Of a DNA stretch of 62,373 nt, positions 42,081 to 50,941 are shown piece by piece. How positions within the stretch are numbered: the first letter of the stretch is position 1; every line of letters starts with the position of its first letter. A model generated the notes under the pieces. It did no database searches. It was not told the origin of the DNA and saw only the letters and a list, made by a program, of their open reading frames with translations. The position numbers were made by a program, and so were the translations under genes. Source of the stretch: Sinomicrobium pectinilyticum (GTDB lineage: Bacteria; Bacteroidota; Bacteroidia; Flavobacteriales; Flavobacteriaceae); the NCBI RefSeq assembly GCF_003725735.1, contig NZ_RJTM01000025.1, forward strand, positions 1 through 62,373. Reading direction: 5' to 3'.

Positions 42081-44779
42081 ACAAACATATCAGTATCCCC
42101 AAAAGCACCGCTACAGGAGATGACCTCGATTTCGATTTCCTCCGGAAAAAAGGAATGGAATATATTGAACATCTGGGCGGCAAACTGTGGACCGATTATA
42201 ACTTACACGATCCGGGAATTACCATACTGGAAATGCTGTGCTACGCCATAACGGACCTCGGGCAGCGTATCAATATGCCTATTGCCGATATCCTGGCAGG
42301 AAAAGACCAGGCAGGGGTGGAAAAACAATTCTTCAGGGCTACGGAGATCCTTCCTTGCAAACCTGTAACCGCCCTGGATTACAGAAAGCTCTTTATCGAT
42401 ATTCCCGGAGTAAAAAACTGCTGGCTGAAAACCTATTCCAAAAAAGTATATGTCGATTGCAAACAGCAACTGCTTTCCTATGACAAAAATGATTTTGCGG
42501 CAACCCTTCCCGCCTTCAGAAAGGACTTTCTCCTGAAAGGATTATATACCCTCCTGGTGGATTTCGAAGATTTCGGTCATATGGACAGTACACAGCAAAA
42601 AGCAAAAAAGCAGCAGATAAAGGATATTATTTTCCGGAAATACCACGAAAACAGGAACCTGTGCGAAGATCTTGTAAAGATCGAACAGGTAAAATCGCAT
42701 CCGATATCGGTATGTGCCATAATAGATATAAGTCCCGGTGCCGATGAAGAGTTTGTACATGCCAGGGTACTGCGGGCCATAGAAAAATACTTCTCTCCAC
42801 CGCTTACCTTTTATTCTCTCCGGGAAATGCTGGACAAGGGATATGCCTCCCATGAAATCTTCGAAGGCCCCCTGCTAGACAATGGTTTTATAGACACCGA
42901 AGAACTCCGGAAAACGGAACTCCGCAGGGAAGTACGTCTTTCGGACATCATAAATATCATCATGGATATTGAAGAAGTACATGAAGTCAAAGAGATTTCC
43001 CTGAACGACTGTGATGCCCCGGGTGAGGGAGACAACTGGATCATCTGTGTAGATAAGGACCATAAACCCCGGCTGTGTTCTAAAAGCACTTTTAGCTATA
43101 CCAAGGGAATTCTCCCCGTAAATATTAACCGACAGGCGGTAGAAACATATAAAAAACAACTGGAGGCACAGGAAGCAGAAGACCGGGAAAAGGCCCGCCT
43201 GGACAAGGAACTGAAACTGCCGGCAGGAAGGTATACCGAAACAGGAGCCTATACTACCATCCAGAATGATTTCCCCGACACGTATGGCATAGGAGTTAAC
43301 GGCCTGCCATCGACAGCGGGAACCTCCAGGAAAGCATGGGCAAAACAGCTAAAGGGCTACCTCCTGTTCTATGACCAGATACTCGCCAGCTATTTCAAAC
43401 ATCTGGAAAGCGTAAAGGACCTGCTGTCAAAAGACGGAGAACTCACCCGCACTTATTTTACACAAGCCGTAAAAGACATCGGGGATTTTGACCTCATTGC
43501 AGGCACTGACTACACTATGAATGACGACGAGGGGCTTGCAGACGTTCTCTTTGCTTCATTCGACCATTCCGTAGAGCGGAGGAACAACCTACTCGACCAC
43601 CTGATCGCCCGCTTTGCCGAACGTTTCGGAGACTATGCCTTTCTGATGAAAACCCTGTACGGCAGTGCATCCGAAGAGATTGTCCTCACCAACAAACAGG
43701 CATTCCTGAAAGAATATGCCACGGTAAGTGCAGAAAGAGGAAGCGCTTTTAACTACTATAATCAACCCAAGGAGCGGTTATGGAATACCAATAATGTTTC
43801 GGGAATACAGAAAAGGATTGCAAGGCTGGCGGGGATCAAAAATTATTTTCGCAGGGACCTGTCGCGTTCCTTCGTACAGGTCTACAGCCTTGTCAACCAT
43901 GAGGGGGAGACGGTTTTCAAGTGGAGAATACGAAATGAGAGCAACCATATTATCCTTTCTTCCACAGAAGCATTCCCCAGCGTAAAACTGGCTGTGGAAG
44001 AACTTTATTTTGCCGTTCGCCAGGTTATGGAGACCAGGAAAAAACTCGTGGAAAAGGCTTTTGAAAAACCCATTTCGGAAATCGCCATAGATAACGTGGA
44101 AATACACCTGTCCCCGGGTGGCAAGTTCTCTTTTCACATCATCAACCCGGAATTCGAAAGCGCTTCCCATCCGGATAGGATCATCGCCAAACAATTCAAA
44201 TATTACAATACACAGCAAGAATTGAAGAATGCCCTTACAGGCCTTATTGACTTTGTAAAATTTACGTTCACCGAAGAAGGGATTTTCCTTATCGAACACA
44301 CTCTTTTACTTCCGGATGTTACCAAAAACACTACCGACACCGGGTTTCTGCCGATATGCACCGACGATTGCGAAGAATGCCATACCATAGACCCGTATTC
44401 CTATCGTGTAAGCATCGTGCTTCCCGGTTATACCCTTCGGTTTTCGGACCCAGCTTTCAGGGAATATCTCGAAAACCTCATCCGGCAGGAACTTCCTGCA
44501 CATATCCTGGCCAGAATTTGCTGGATAGGTTACCGCAAAGGGGAAATTCCCGATGAAGAAAACGACCTCCTGTACTTCGAAAAGACATACAAGGCCTTTT
44601 TAGAGGCCAAAACATCCGTCGGGACTGCCCAGGATAAAGAGAAACTGGAAGCATTTACAGATGCGTTGTCACAACTCAATACCATTTATCCCGTAGGAAG
44701 ACTGTACGATTGTGAAGAAGAAGAAGAGCATCCGGAAGGAAAAGTCATCCTCGGAAGAACCAACTTAGGAACATTATAA
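42068..44779 (+). CDS. Pvc12-like baseplate protein
   Basis: The protein has 903 residues from MSTLDKHISIPKSTATGDDL. Typical marks: WTDYNLHDPGITILEMLCYA, ITDLGQRINMPIADILAGKD, LDYRKLFIDIPGVKNCWLKT and the later LKGYLLFYDQILASYFKHLE. It pairs with Pvc11 to form the wedges. The frame opens 11 codons earlier, inside the J gene, but the ATG at 42068 follows AGGAAAA and gives the family-like N-terminus. A Cys-containing stretch (CTDDCEECH) near 780 may bind metal. Confidence 0.9.
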   Translation: MSTLDKHISIPKSTATGDDLDFDFLRKKGMEYIEHLGGKLWTDYNLHDPGITILEMLCYAITDLGQRINMPIADILAGKDQAGVEKQFFRATEILPCKPVTALDYRKLFIDIPGVKNCWLKTYSKKVYVDCKQQLLSYDKNDFAATLPAFRKDFLLKGLYTLLVDFEDFGHMDSTQQKAKKQQIKDIIFRKYHENRNLCEDLVKIEQVKSHPISVCAIIDISPGADEEFVHARVLRAIEKYFSPPLTFYSLREMLDKGYASHEIFEGPLLDNGFIDTEELRKTELRREVRLSDIINIIMDIEEVHEVKEISLNDCDAPGEGDNWIICVDKDHKPRLCSKSTFSYTKGILPVNINRQAVETYKKQLEAQEAEDREKARLDKELKLPAGRYTETGAYTTIQNDFPDTYGIGVNGLPSTAGTSRKAWAKQLKGYLLFYDQILASYFKHLESVKDLLSKDGELTRTYFTQAVKDIGDFDLIAGTDYTMNDDEGLADVLFASFDHSVERRNNLLDHLIARFAERFGDYAFLMKTLYGSASEEIVLTNKQAFLKEYATVSAERGSAFNYYNQPKERLWNTNNVSGIQKRIARLAGIKNYFRRDLSRSFVQVYSLVNHEGETVFKWRIRNESNHIILSSTEAFPSVKLAVEELYFAVRQVMETRKKLVEKAFEKPISEIAIDNVEIHLSPGGKFSFHIINPEFESASHPDRIIAKQFKYYNTQQELKNALTGLIDFVKFTFTEEGIFLIEHTLLLPDVTKNTTDTGFLPICTDDCEECHTIDPYSYRVSIVLPGYTLRFSDPAFREYLENLIRQELPAHILARICWIGYRKGEIPDEENDLLYFEKTYKAFLEAKTSVGTAQDKEKLEAFTDALSQLNTIYPVGRLYDCEEEEEHPEGKVILGRTNLGTL

Positions 44780-44790
44780 AACATGCCGCC

Positions 44791-47700
44791 ATGAAAACCA
44801 GACTAGATATCATAACCACACAGTACCACTCCTATAAAAAAGACCAGGTGCTCACCCATACCCAGCTCAACGAATCCATCGATTACTTCGAAGACCAGGT
44901 AAGACTGTCCCGGATATCTCTCAGCGGTACGGGGATCGCCTGTGGCTTTGAAGTGCATTTCAACCCGGCCGACAAGAGCATTACCATTACCCAGGGAACA
45001 GGAATCACCACTGACGGCGATCTCTTGAAGCTGCGGAAGGATATCCCGGAATTGCCCGAAAAAAATATTCATATTTCCGCGATCAGGTATACCGCGTTCA
45101 AAACATTTATCGATGACAGGGTCTTTTACCCTCACTTCCTGGACGATAAAGATAAACAGGTGGAATTGCTGGAACTTATCCCCGAAAACAAGGTGACGGA
45201 TGAAACTCCGTTAAGTGATCTTCCGGGCCTGGAAAATAAAGTGGTTTTACTCTACCTGGAAAGCTACCCCAAAGACCCGGACCTCTGTTCCGGTATTGAT
45301 TGTGATAACCAGGGAACCGAACAGGTGGCCCGGCTTCGTGTGTTGCTCGTATCACAGGACGATGCAGACCATATCACTGACCGCGATTCACTTTACCAAA
45401 AATTCTACCTGAAGGATCTCTACGAAAAACTTGCGGACGTAGCACAAAAAAGGGTGATCCTGAATAATATGAATACCGCTACGTACAAAACCCTGCAAAT
45501 GAGTTATTACAACGCCATTTTTGATCATGGTGTGATAGATCATCTCAAAAAAGGATTTCAGACTGTTCTCCTGCATTTTAAGCTGGACAAGGACAATGCC
45601 ATCATCCAGAACCGGATAAACCACCGGTTCGGGTTCAATGTGCTGAACACTCCCCTATTGTTCCAGTATCACTATGACTTACTCAAGGACCTCATCGACA
45701 CCTATACGGAGATGAAAGAACTGTTTATCCGCCTGACCACCGAATGCTACCCGGATATCAGTGCTTTCCCCAAACATCTCATGCTGGGAAAAGTAACGGA
45801 CGGTGAAACCTACAAGGCCTATCGCCACCGGTTTTATAAATCCCCCGTCCTCAATGACCGGGCTTACGAAAAAGAATTCACTTTACTTCTGGAAAGGGCA
45901 AAGAACATGCTCAATGCTTTTGCCATACCACAAGGAGATGTAAAAATAACTCCCTCACTGGCCATAGCCCCCCTCGGGGCCAGGGCTATCCCCTTCTACT
46001 ACCGGGTCGAAGAAGAATTACTGAAAAGCTGGAGCGCTTTCAGGACTTCCATTTACAAAGAAAAAAACAATCTCAGCTATCATACGGAAAACCTGGAAAA
46101 AATTCCCCAGGTACAGCAACCTCTCTTATATGGTCCGGATACCTATGACTTTTACAGGATAGAAGGTCACCAGGGCAGGAATTACACAGATGCACTTGAG
46201 CAGATCGAAGCCATAAAAACGACAAACAGTCTTGCTTTTGACGTCAAAGCGGTTTCCATAGGAGTAAACGAACAGGAAATTGAGATGGACGATTACGAAT
46301 GTGAATTCGAGGACCTCCGCATACTCCTGAATGCCTGGACTGCCGAACAGGAATGTATCCTGGCCCGGGTCGCCGCTTTCCTTTCGGGGTTCAGTATCAC
46401 GGAGCCCGGGACCAACATAAAAACCCCGGCAAAAAGGCTGTCCGCCGCAACCGGTTTTACATTTACAATGAAAGCGGACGCCACAATGACCGGGAACGAA
46501 AAAGGAGATATATCCGTAGCCCGGAACAATATTGTGGAAGAAAGCCTCGTCCTGGACACAAATGCCCTCGGAAACATCGTAAAAGCGGCCTTTGACAAAA
46601 ACAGGACAGGATCGGTAAACGATATTATAACCGATGCGCAATACATAGCGGATGAAACTCTCGACCCGGATACCTGGGAAGGAAAAGAAGACATTAAAAA
46701 ACTGGTCATTGACGACTCCATAAAGATACTAGCCTATACGCACATACTGTCCGGGAAAATGCCGGAAAACCTGAAAGGCCTCGATAATGATATTATTTCC
46801 TCTTACAATATTACACAGGAACAATTATGTGCTTATGTAAAACAAATACAAAGCGTATATCAGAATGCAGACCTTCCCCAGAATCTCAAGGCATTTTACG
46901 GCCTGCTTATCAATCAATTGGCCACTATCTGTTGCTCCGGCAAGAAACTTCAGTTGTTGCTGAAAGAGATCGAAGAACGCAAAGAGCGGATATTGCTTCG
47001 CCTGCAATTATCAGGTTTCGCCGAGAAACACCCCGGACTGGAACACCATGCGGGAGTACGGAAAGGCGGAACATTCGTGCTGGTATATCTCGCCAAAACG
47101 CAGCGGGTCATTTCCGGCAGGGACATGGCCCTGAAAGATCCGTTCATCAGTGCAAATATGAAAACATCGGAGCTCTCCCGGGAATTATCCGCCCTTGGGA
47201 CAAGAATGGGTAATGCGGGATTAAAAGGTATCGCCGGAGTTCCCGAAGGTACGGTCATTGCCGATTTCTCCCTACCCTACCTCTGCTGTACGGATTGCTC
47301 ACCGGTAAACTTCATCGTGCCAAAACCGGTAGTTTTCCTGCGTTTGGAAAGAAACACTTATTGCATAGGTAAGGACGAAGGCCCGCTGCTTTTTGAAGTA
47401 TCTCCGGAAGACGGTATCATAAAAGCCGATACGGAAATCGAAGGTTTGACCATAGAAGGCTACCAACTTAGCATTGATCACGGGAAATTCCCGGATGAAA
47501 TGCTCGGCACCCAAATACACTTTACCGTCAACGACCAGGTAACGGGAGTGGCCCTTACCGTCCACAAGACACCCGTATTTGATTTTAAAGTACCCGAAAG
47601 CCCGGTAACCTCCCCGAGGATCACCTTTATCCCCGAAGGAAACGGACTGGATAATGCGGTATTCCGGTGGGATTTCGGTGACGGAAATACTTCGGAAGAA

Positions 47701-48351
47701 AGAAACCCCACACATACTTATAACCTTCCGGTAAATGAGGAGAACAAAACCTCGGTATCCCTTACGGTCACCCCGGGTAACGGTGCCTGTCCGGATACCG
47801 TAGGACACACCATTACCTTCGAGACGGCTTCCAATGAGGGTTGTGCCGAAGAAACGGAAACTCTTATCCGCAAAGCGCTCGAACGTATATCACAATCAAT
47901 GGATGTGGATGAAGATATCCGTAAAAATATCATTGATCCCACAGTTAAAATATATGAAACAGTCCTGAGAGACCTCCGTTACCTTTACGGTAACCTCAAT
48001 GGTAATCTGGAAAAAATGTTTACCGAACTGGTCCGGACTACCGCACAATACCTTTTGAGGTGGCAGGACAATTCCGTTGTATTCCTACAGTTGTCCACAG
48101 TGTTCATTGCCCAGGTAAAACTGTTGTACCTCATATTGCATTGTCAGTCTTTGCCGGTACTGGAAAAGTATCACGAAACACTTACCGGGCTACTGGACTC
48201 TGTTACGGAAATACTGCAAACCCTTTTCACAAGACAGGTTTTCTTTGACACGGACAATGATCTGAAGGATTTCCTGGAAGAATATCTCTTTGAAACCGGG
48301 GCAGATTTTATCAAGGACCATATCAATAAACAACTGGAAGTTATTCTCTAA
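44791..48351 (+). CDS. Large PKD-domain protein in the Pvc13 (tail fibre) position
   Basis: The protein has 1186 residues. The N-terminal 150 or so residues (VLTHTQLNESIDYFEDQVRL, LSGTGIACGFEVHFN, ITITQGTGITTDGDLLKLRK) are shared by uncharacterised eCIS proteins of Bacteroidota. A PKD domain lies at about 930-1010 (FRWDFGDGNTSEERNPTHTY), and the flanks are long helical segments. In Pvc and Afp clusters the gene between Pvc12 and the tape measure is the receptor-binding fibre, so target or surface attachment is a reasonable guess; there is no visible adenovirus-like fibre. Its stop overlaps the next start by one base. Confidence 0.75.
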   Translation: MKTRLDIITTQYHSYKKDQVLTHTQLNESIDYFEDQVRLSRISLSGTGIACGFEVHFNPADKSITITQGTGITTDGDLLKLRKDIPELPEKNIHISAIRYTAFKTFIDDRVFYPHFLDDKDKQVELLELIPENKVTDETPLSDLPGLENKVVLLYLESYPKDPDLCSGIDCDNQGTEQVARLRVLLVSQDDADHITDRDSLYQKFYLKDLYEKLADVAQKRVILNNMNTATYKTLQMSYYNAIFDHGVIDHLKKGFQTVLLHFKLDKDNAIIQNRINHRFGFNVLNTPLLFQYHYDLLKDLIDTYTEMKELFIRLTTECYPDISAFPKHLMLGKVTDGETYKAYRHRFYKSPVLNDRAYEKEFTLLLERAKNMLNAFAIPQGDVKITPSLAIAPLGARAIPFYYRVEEELLKSWSAFRTSIYKEKNNLSYHTENLEKIPQVQQPLLYGPDTYDFYRIEGHQGRNYTDALEQIEAIKTTNSLAFDVKAVSIGVNEQEIEMDDYECEFEDLRILLNAWTAEQECILARVAAFLSGFSITEPGTNIKTPAKRLSAATGFTFTMKADATMTGNEKGDISVARNNIVEESLVLDTNALGNIVKAAFDKNRTGSVNDIITDAQYIADETLDPDTWEGKEDIKKLVIDDSIKILAYTHILSGKMPENLKGLDNDIISSYNITQEQLCAYVKQIQSVYQNADLPQNLKAFYGLLINQLATICCSGKKLQLLLKEIEERKERILLRLQLSGFAEKHPGLEHHAGVRKGGTFVLVYLAKTQRVISGRDMALKDPFISANMKTSELSRELSALGTRMGNAGLKGIAGVPEGTVIADFSLPYLCCTDCSPVNFIVPKPVVFLRLERNTYCIGKDEGPLLFEVSPEDGIIKADTEIEGLTIEGYQLSIDHGKFPDEMLGTQIHFTVNDQVTGVALTVHKTPVFDFKVPESPVTSPRITFIPEGNGLDNAVFRWDFGDGNTSEERNPTHTYNLPVNEENKTSVSLTVTPGNGACPDTVGHTITFETASNEGCAEETETLIRKALERISQSMDVDEDIRKNIIDPTVKIYETVLRDLRYLYGNLNGNLEKMFTELVRTTAQYLLRWQDNSVVFLQLSTVFIAQVKLLYLILHCQSLPVLEKYHETLTGLLDSVTEILQTLFTRQVFFDTDNDLKDFLEEYLFETGADFIKDHINKQLEVIL

Positions 48352-49880
48352 TGCACACCGGAAAGAAACATATCATCCAAAAGGTCTTTCTCGAGGTAGA
48401 GACCGGTTCGTTAAAAACGGCTCACTACCTCCGGGAACATCTGGATACTTTTCTGAAAGATGAAATATTCCCGATGCTGGAAACGTATTTCAATACGGTA
48501 CAAATGCCCGGGGGAACAGTTGCCATACAAACGGAAAAGCTGCACATGGTCCTCAATGTGGAAGAACAACATCTCCGGGAAAAAAAATTTAACGGGCTGA
48601 AAAGAATATTTCAGGAACAGATAGCGAAAGAAACAGAAAAGCTGTCACTTCCGTATCAACAGGCACAGGACCATAACAATGGCAACGTAAGACCGCTTTC
48701 CCCGGAAAGGAGACAGTACAACACCTTCTTCCATTTTATAAAGACGGGCAGGTCTCCCTGGTGGGCATCCGCAAAAGATATGAATATCCTGTCCGACCCG
48801 GCGAATATACCTTCCCTTATCCTTCAAAAAGGATTTGCAGGAGATTTAGGGGATGTACTCCGGGAGCGTATTCCCCTGAAGAGGCTTATCAGGCAATTCC
48901 CGGACAACATACTCATCCCGCTTTTCATCCGGTATGTCGAATCCGTCCCATCCTTTCTTACCCTCTATTCGCAGGTCCTGAGGGAGAGTGAAAAAAAAAC
49001 GGTTCCGAACGGGAGTACGCTTTACAATTCACCGGGAAAAGCTGCAAAAATATTTGCAGCATATTTAAAACGCAGAGCCCAGCGGTATAAGGAAGGCCAA
49101 AAAGAACATTTCTGGAGCCTTGTAACCACTATGGTCTTGTCTGCAAGTGCAACTGCCCTCCAATCGTCAATGACTGCATTGTCTGCATTCTTGGCCGATA
49201 TAAAAGAAATCGAGAATACGACAGGCTTATTCCCGGGGGCTTCAAATAAAATCCCCGGAAATTTACCTGATATATCCTTTTCCCGCTCTTCCCCGGACCA
49301 GGGAGAACGTGTTGTCCTTTCGGACCAAAAAGAAAGCTGTCAACCAGGTTACCCGGAAGAAACAGGTTTTCCGGCGGAAGCAACTGAAAAGGAAATATTT
49401 ATCGAAAATACAGGTCTTATCCTGTTGCACCCATTTTTAAAACCTTTTCTCCTCGATTGCGGGCTTATCGGACCGGATAATGTTTTCTCAGATAAAGAAC
49501 TCGCTGCCCACCTGCTGCATTATACGGCTACAGGGAAAGAAATGGACACCGAGAATTTTATGCTGCTGGAAAAATTCCTGTGTGATATTCCCCTGCAGGA
49601 GCCCGTTGCCAGGGAAAGACCCCTTACAGGGCAGCACAAGGAAAAGAGCCTGGAGTTACTGGCTTCGGTAACCGGCCAATGGAAAGCGTTTAAAAATACT
49701 TCTGCCGTGACCATCAGGAACGAATTCATACAACGCCCCGGGAAACTTATTACCGGGAGAGACAATCCCAGGATTATCGTGGAACGTAAAACACAGGATA
49801 TCCTGTTGGAAAAACTGCCATGGAATATCAGTATTGTAAAAATTCCGTGGATAGAGAAACTGATTTTTGTGGAATGGTAA
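48351..49880 (+). CDS. Contractile injection system tape measure protein (Pvc14-like)
   Basis: The protein has 509 residues. KHIIQKVFLEVETGSLKTAH and YLREHLDTFLKDEIFPMLET at the start, and TGLILLHPFLKPFLLDCGLI near 350, followed by AAHLLHYTATGKE, are characteristic of the CIS tape-measure family. The C-terminus WNISIVKIPWIEKLIFVEW is also typical. Its length sets the tube length. It starts one base into the stop of the PKD protein gene (TAATG). Confidence 0.9.
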   Translation: MHTGKKHIIQKVFLEVETGSLKTAHYLREHLDTFLKDEIFPMLETYFNTVQMPGGTVAIQTEKLHMVLNVEEQHLREKKFNGLKRIFQEQIAKETEKLSLPYQQAQDHNNGNVRPLSPERRQYNTFFHFIKTGRSPWWASAKDMNILSDPANIPSLILQKGFAGDLGDVLRERIPLKRLIRQFPDNILIPLFIRYVESVPSFLTLYSQVLRESEKKTVPNGSTLYNSPGKAAKIFAAYLKRRAQRYKEGQKEHFWSLVTTMVLSASATALQSSMTALSAFLADIKEIENTTGLFPGASNKIPGNLPDISFSRSSPDQGERVVLSDQKESCQPGYPEETGFPAEATEKEIFIENTGLILLHPFLKPFLLDCGLIGPDNVFSDKELAAHLLHYTATGKEMDTENFMLLEKFLCDIPLQEPVARERPLTGQHKEKSLELLASVTGQWKAFKNTSAVTIRNEFIQRPGKLITGRDNPRIIVERKTQDILLEKLPWNISIVKIPWIEKLIFVEW

Positions 49881-49890
49881 TACGAGACCC

Positions 49891-50937
49891 ATGAAAGAAT
49901 TCAAAAGAGAAAAACGCGGTGCTTCCGCAGCAGTGAAAAATGAAAACAATCGGGACTTCTTTGGAGTACAGGCCAGGCTGAATGTGGGCCGGCCGGGGGA
50001 CAAATACGAAAAGGAGGCCGACCAGGTAGCTGATAAGATAGTGAATAAAACGGCCAGTCAACCCGGAATCCAGAAAATGGGAAACGGTGAAGAAGAACTA
50101 CAGCAAAAGCCCCTGGCGGAGACCATATCTACCGTACAAAAACAAGAATTAAAAGGAGAAGAAAAAGAAGTGCAGGCCAAATGTGCAGATTGCGAAAAGG
50201 AAGAACAAGTGCAGAAACAGGCGGAAACTGAGGAAGAACCTGTTCAAAAGCAGGAGGAAGAAGAGATACAAGCCAAATCACAACAGATATACATTGGCAA
50301 TCCGGATAAAAACAGTTTTGAAGGTGAGCTGGCCGGTACCAAAGGAGCCGGGAGCAAAATGAGAGCCGGTACAATGCAGGAAATGGAAGCCGGTTTCGGA
50401 ACCGGTTTCGGCAATGTGAATATCCATACCGACAGGAAGGCAGAACAAATGAGTAAAAAAATAGGTGCACAGGCTTTTACCCATGGTAATGATATATATT
50501 TCAACGAAGGAAAATATAACCCCGATTCCAAAGAAGGAAAACATTTGCTTGCCCATGAGTTGACACATACCATTCAGCAGGGAAACAGGTCATCCAATCC
50601 GAATGTACAGGCCAGTTTTAGCAGTACCATAAGTATAAAACACCGCTTTTTGCAAAGCAGGGTGTTTGATGTAAACGGTGGTTTTGTACGGGCAATGATC
50701 GATTCCGGCTGGAATCCCCCCGGTTGTGCCGGCATTTCCCATTTAAATGTTACGCTTGTACAGGAGGTGGATAATTGGTTCGATTCCGAACAGGGGACAA
50801 AGAAGTTCTCCATCGGCGGGCCCGATACCAAAACATGGTCCGGTCTGGAAGACGGAAGGTATTACTTTCGGTTCTGGTTTGCCGGCAATACTAATCCTCA
50901 TTGCGAATTATCAGGTCCCATAACCGTAACCACATAA
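49891..50937 (+). CDS. eCIS cargo protein 1: DUF4157 (eCIS core) with unknown C-terminal domain
   Basis: The protein has 348 residues from MKEFKREKRGASAAVKNENN (an upstream in-frame ATG at 49867 overlaps the previous gene). The N-terminus has the leader DFFGVQARLNVGRPGDKYEK then EADQVADKIV. A Gln/Glu/Lys-rich linker follows (EEEPVQKQEEEEIQAKSQ), then the DUF4157 domain with RAGTMQEMEAGFGTGFGNVN, IHTDRKAEQMS, FTHGNDIYFNEG and the zinc-type HELTH motif (LLAHELTHTIQQG). The last 110 residues (IKHRFLQSRVFDVNGGFVRA to PITVTT) are beta-like and unrecognised. DUF4157 marks cargo loaded into the tube in known systems; the tail is the likely effector. Confidence 0.85.
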   Translation: MKEFKREKRGASAAVKNENNRDFFGVQARLNVGRPGDKYEKEADQVADKIVNKTASQPGIQKMGNGEEELQQKPLAETISTVQKQELKGEEKEVQAKCADCEKEEQVQKQAETEEEPVQKQEEEEIQAKSQQIYIGNPDKNSFEGELAGTKGAGSKMRAGTMQEMEAGFGTGFGNVNIHTDRKAEQMSKKIGAQAFTHGNDIYFNEGKYNPDSKEGKHLLAHELTHTIQQGNRSSNPNVQASFSSTISIKHRFLQSRVFDVNGGFVRAMIDSGWNPPGCAGISHLNVTLVQEVDNWFDSEQGTKKFSIGGPDTKTWSGLEDGRYYFRFWFAGNTNPHCELSGPITVTT

Positions 50938-50941
50938 TTTT

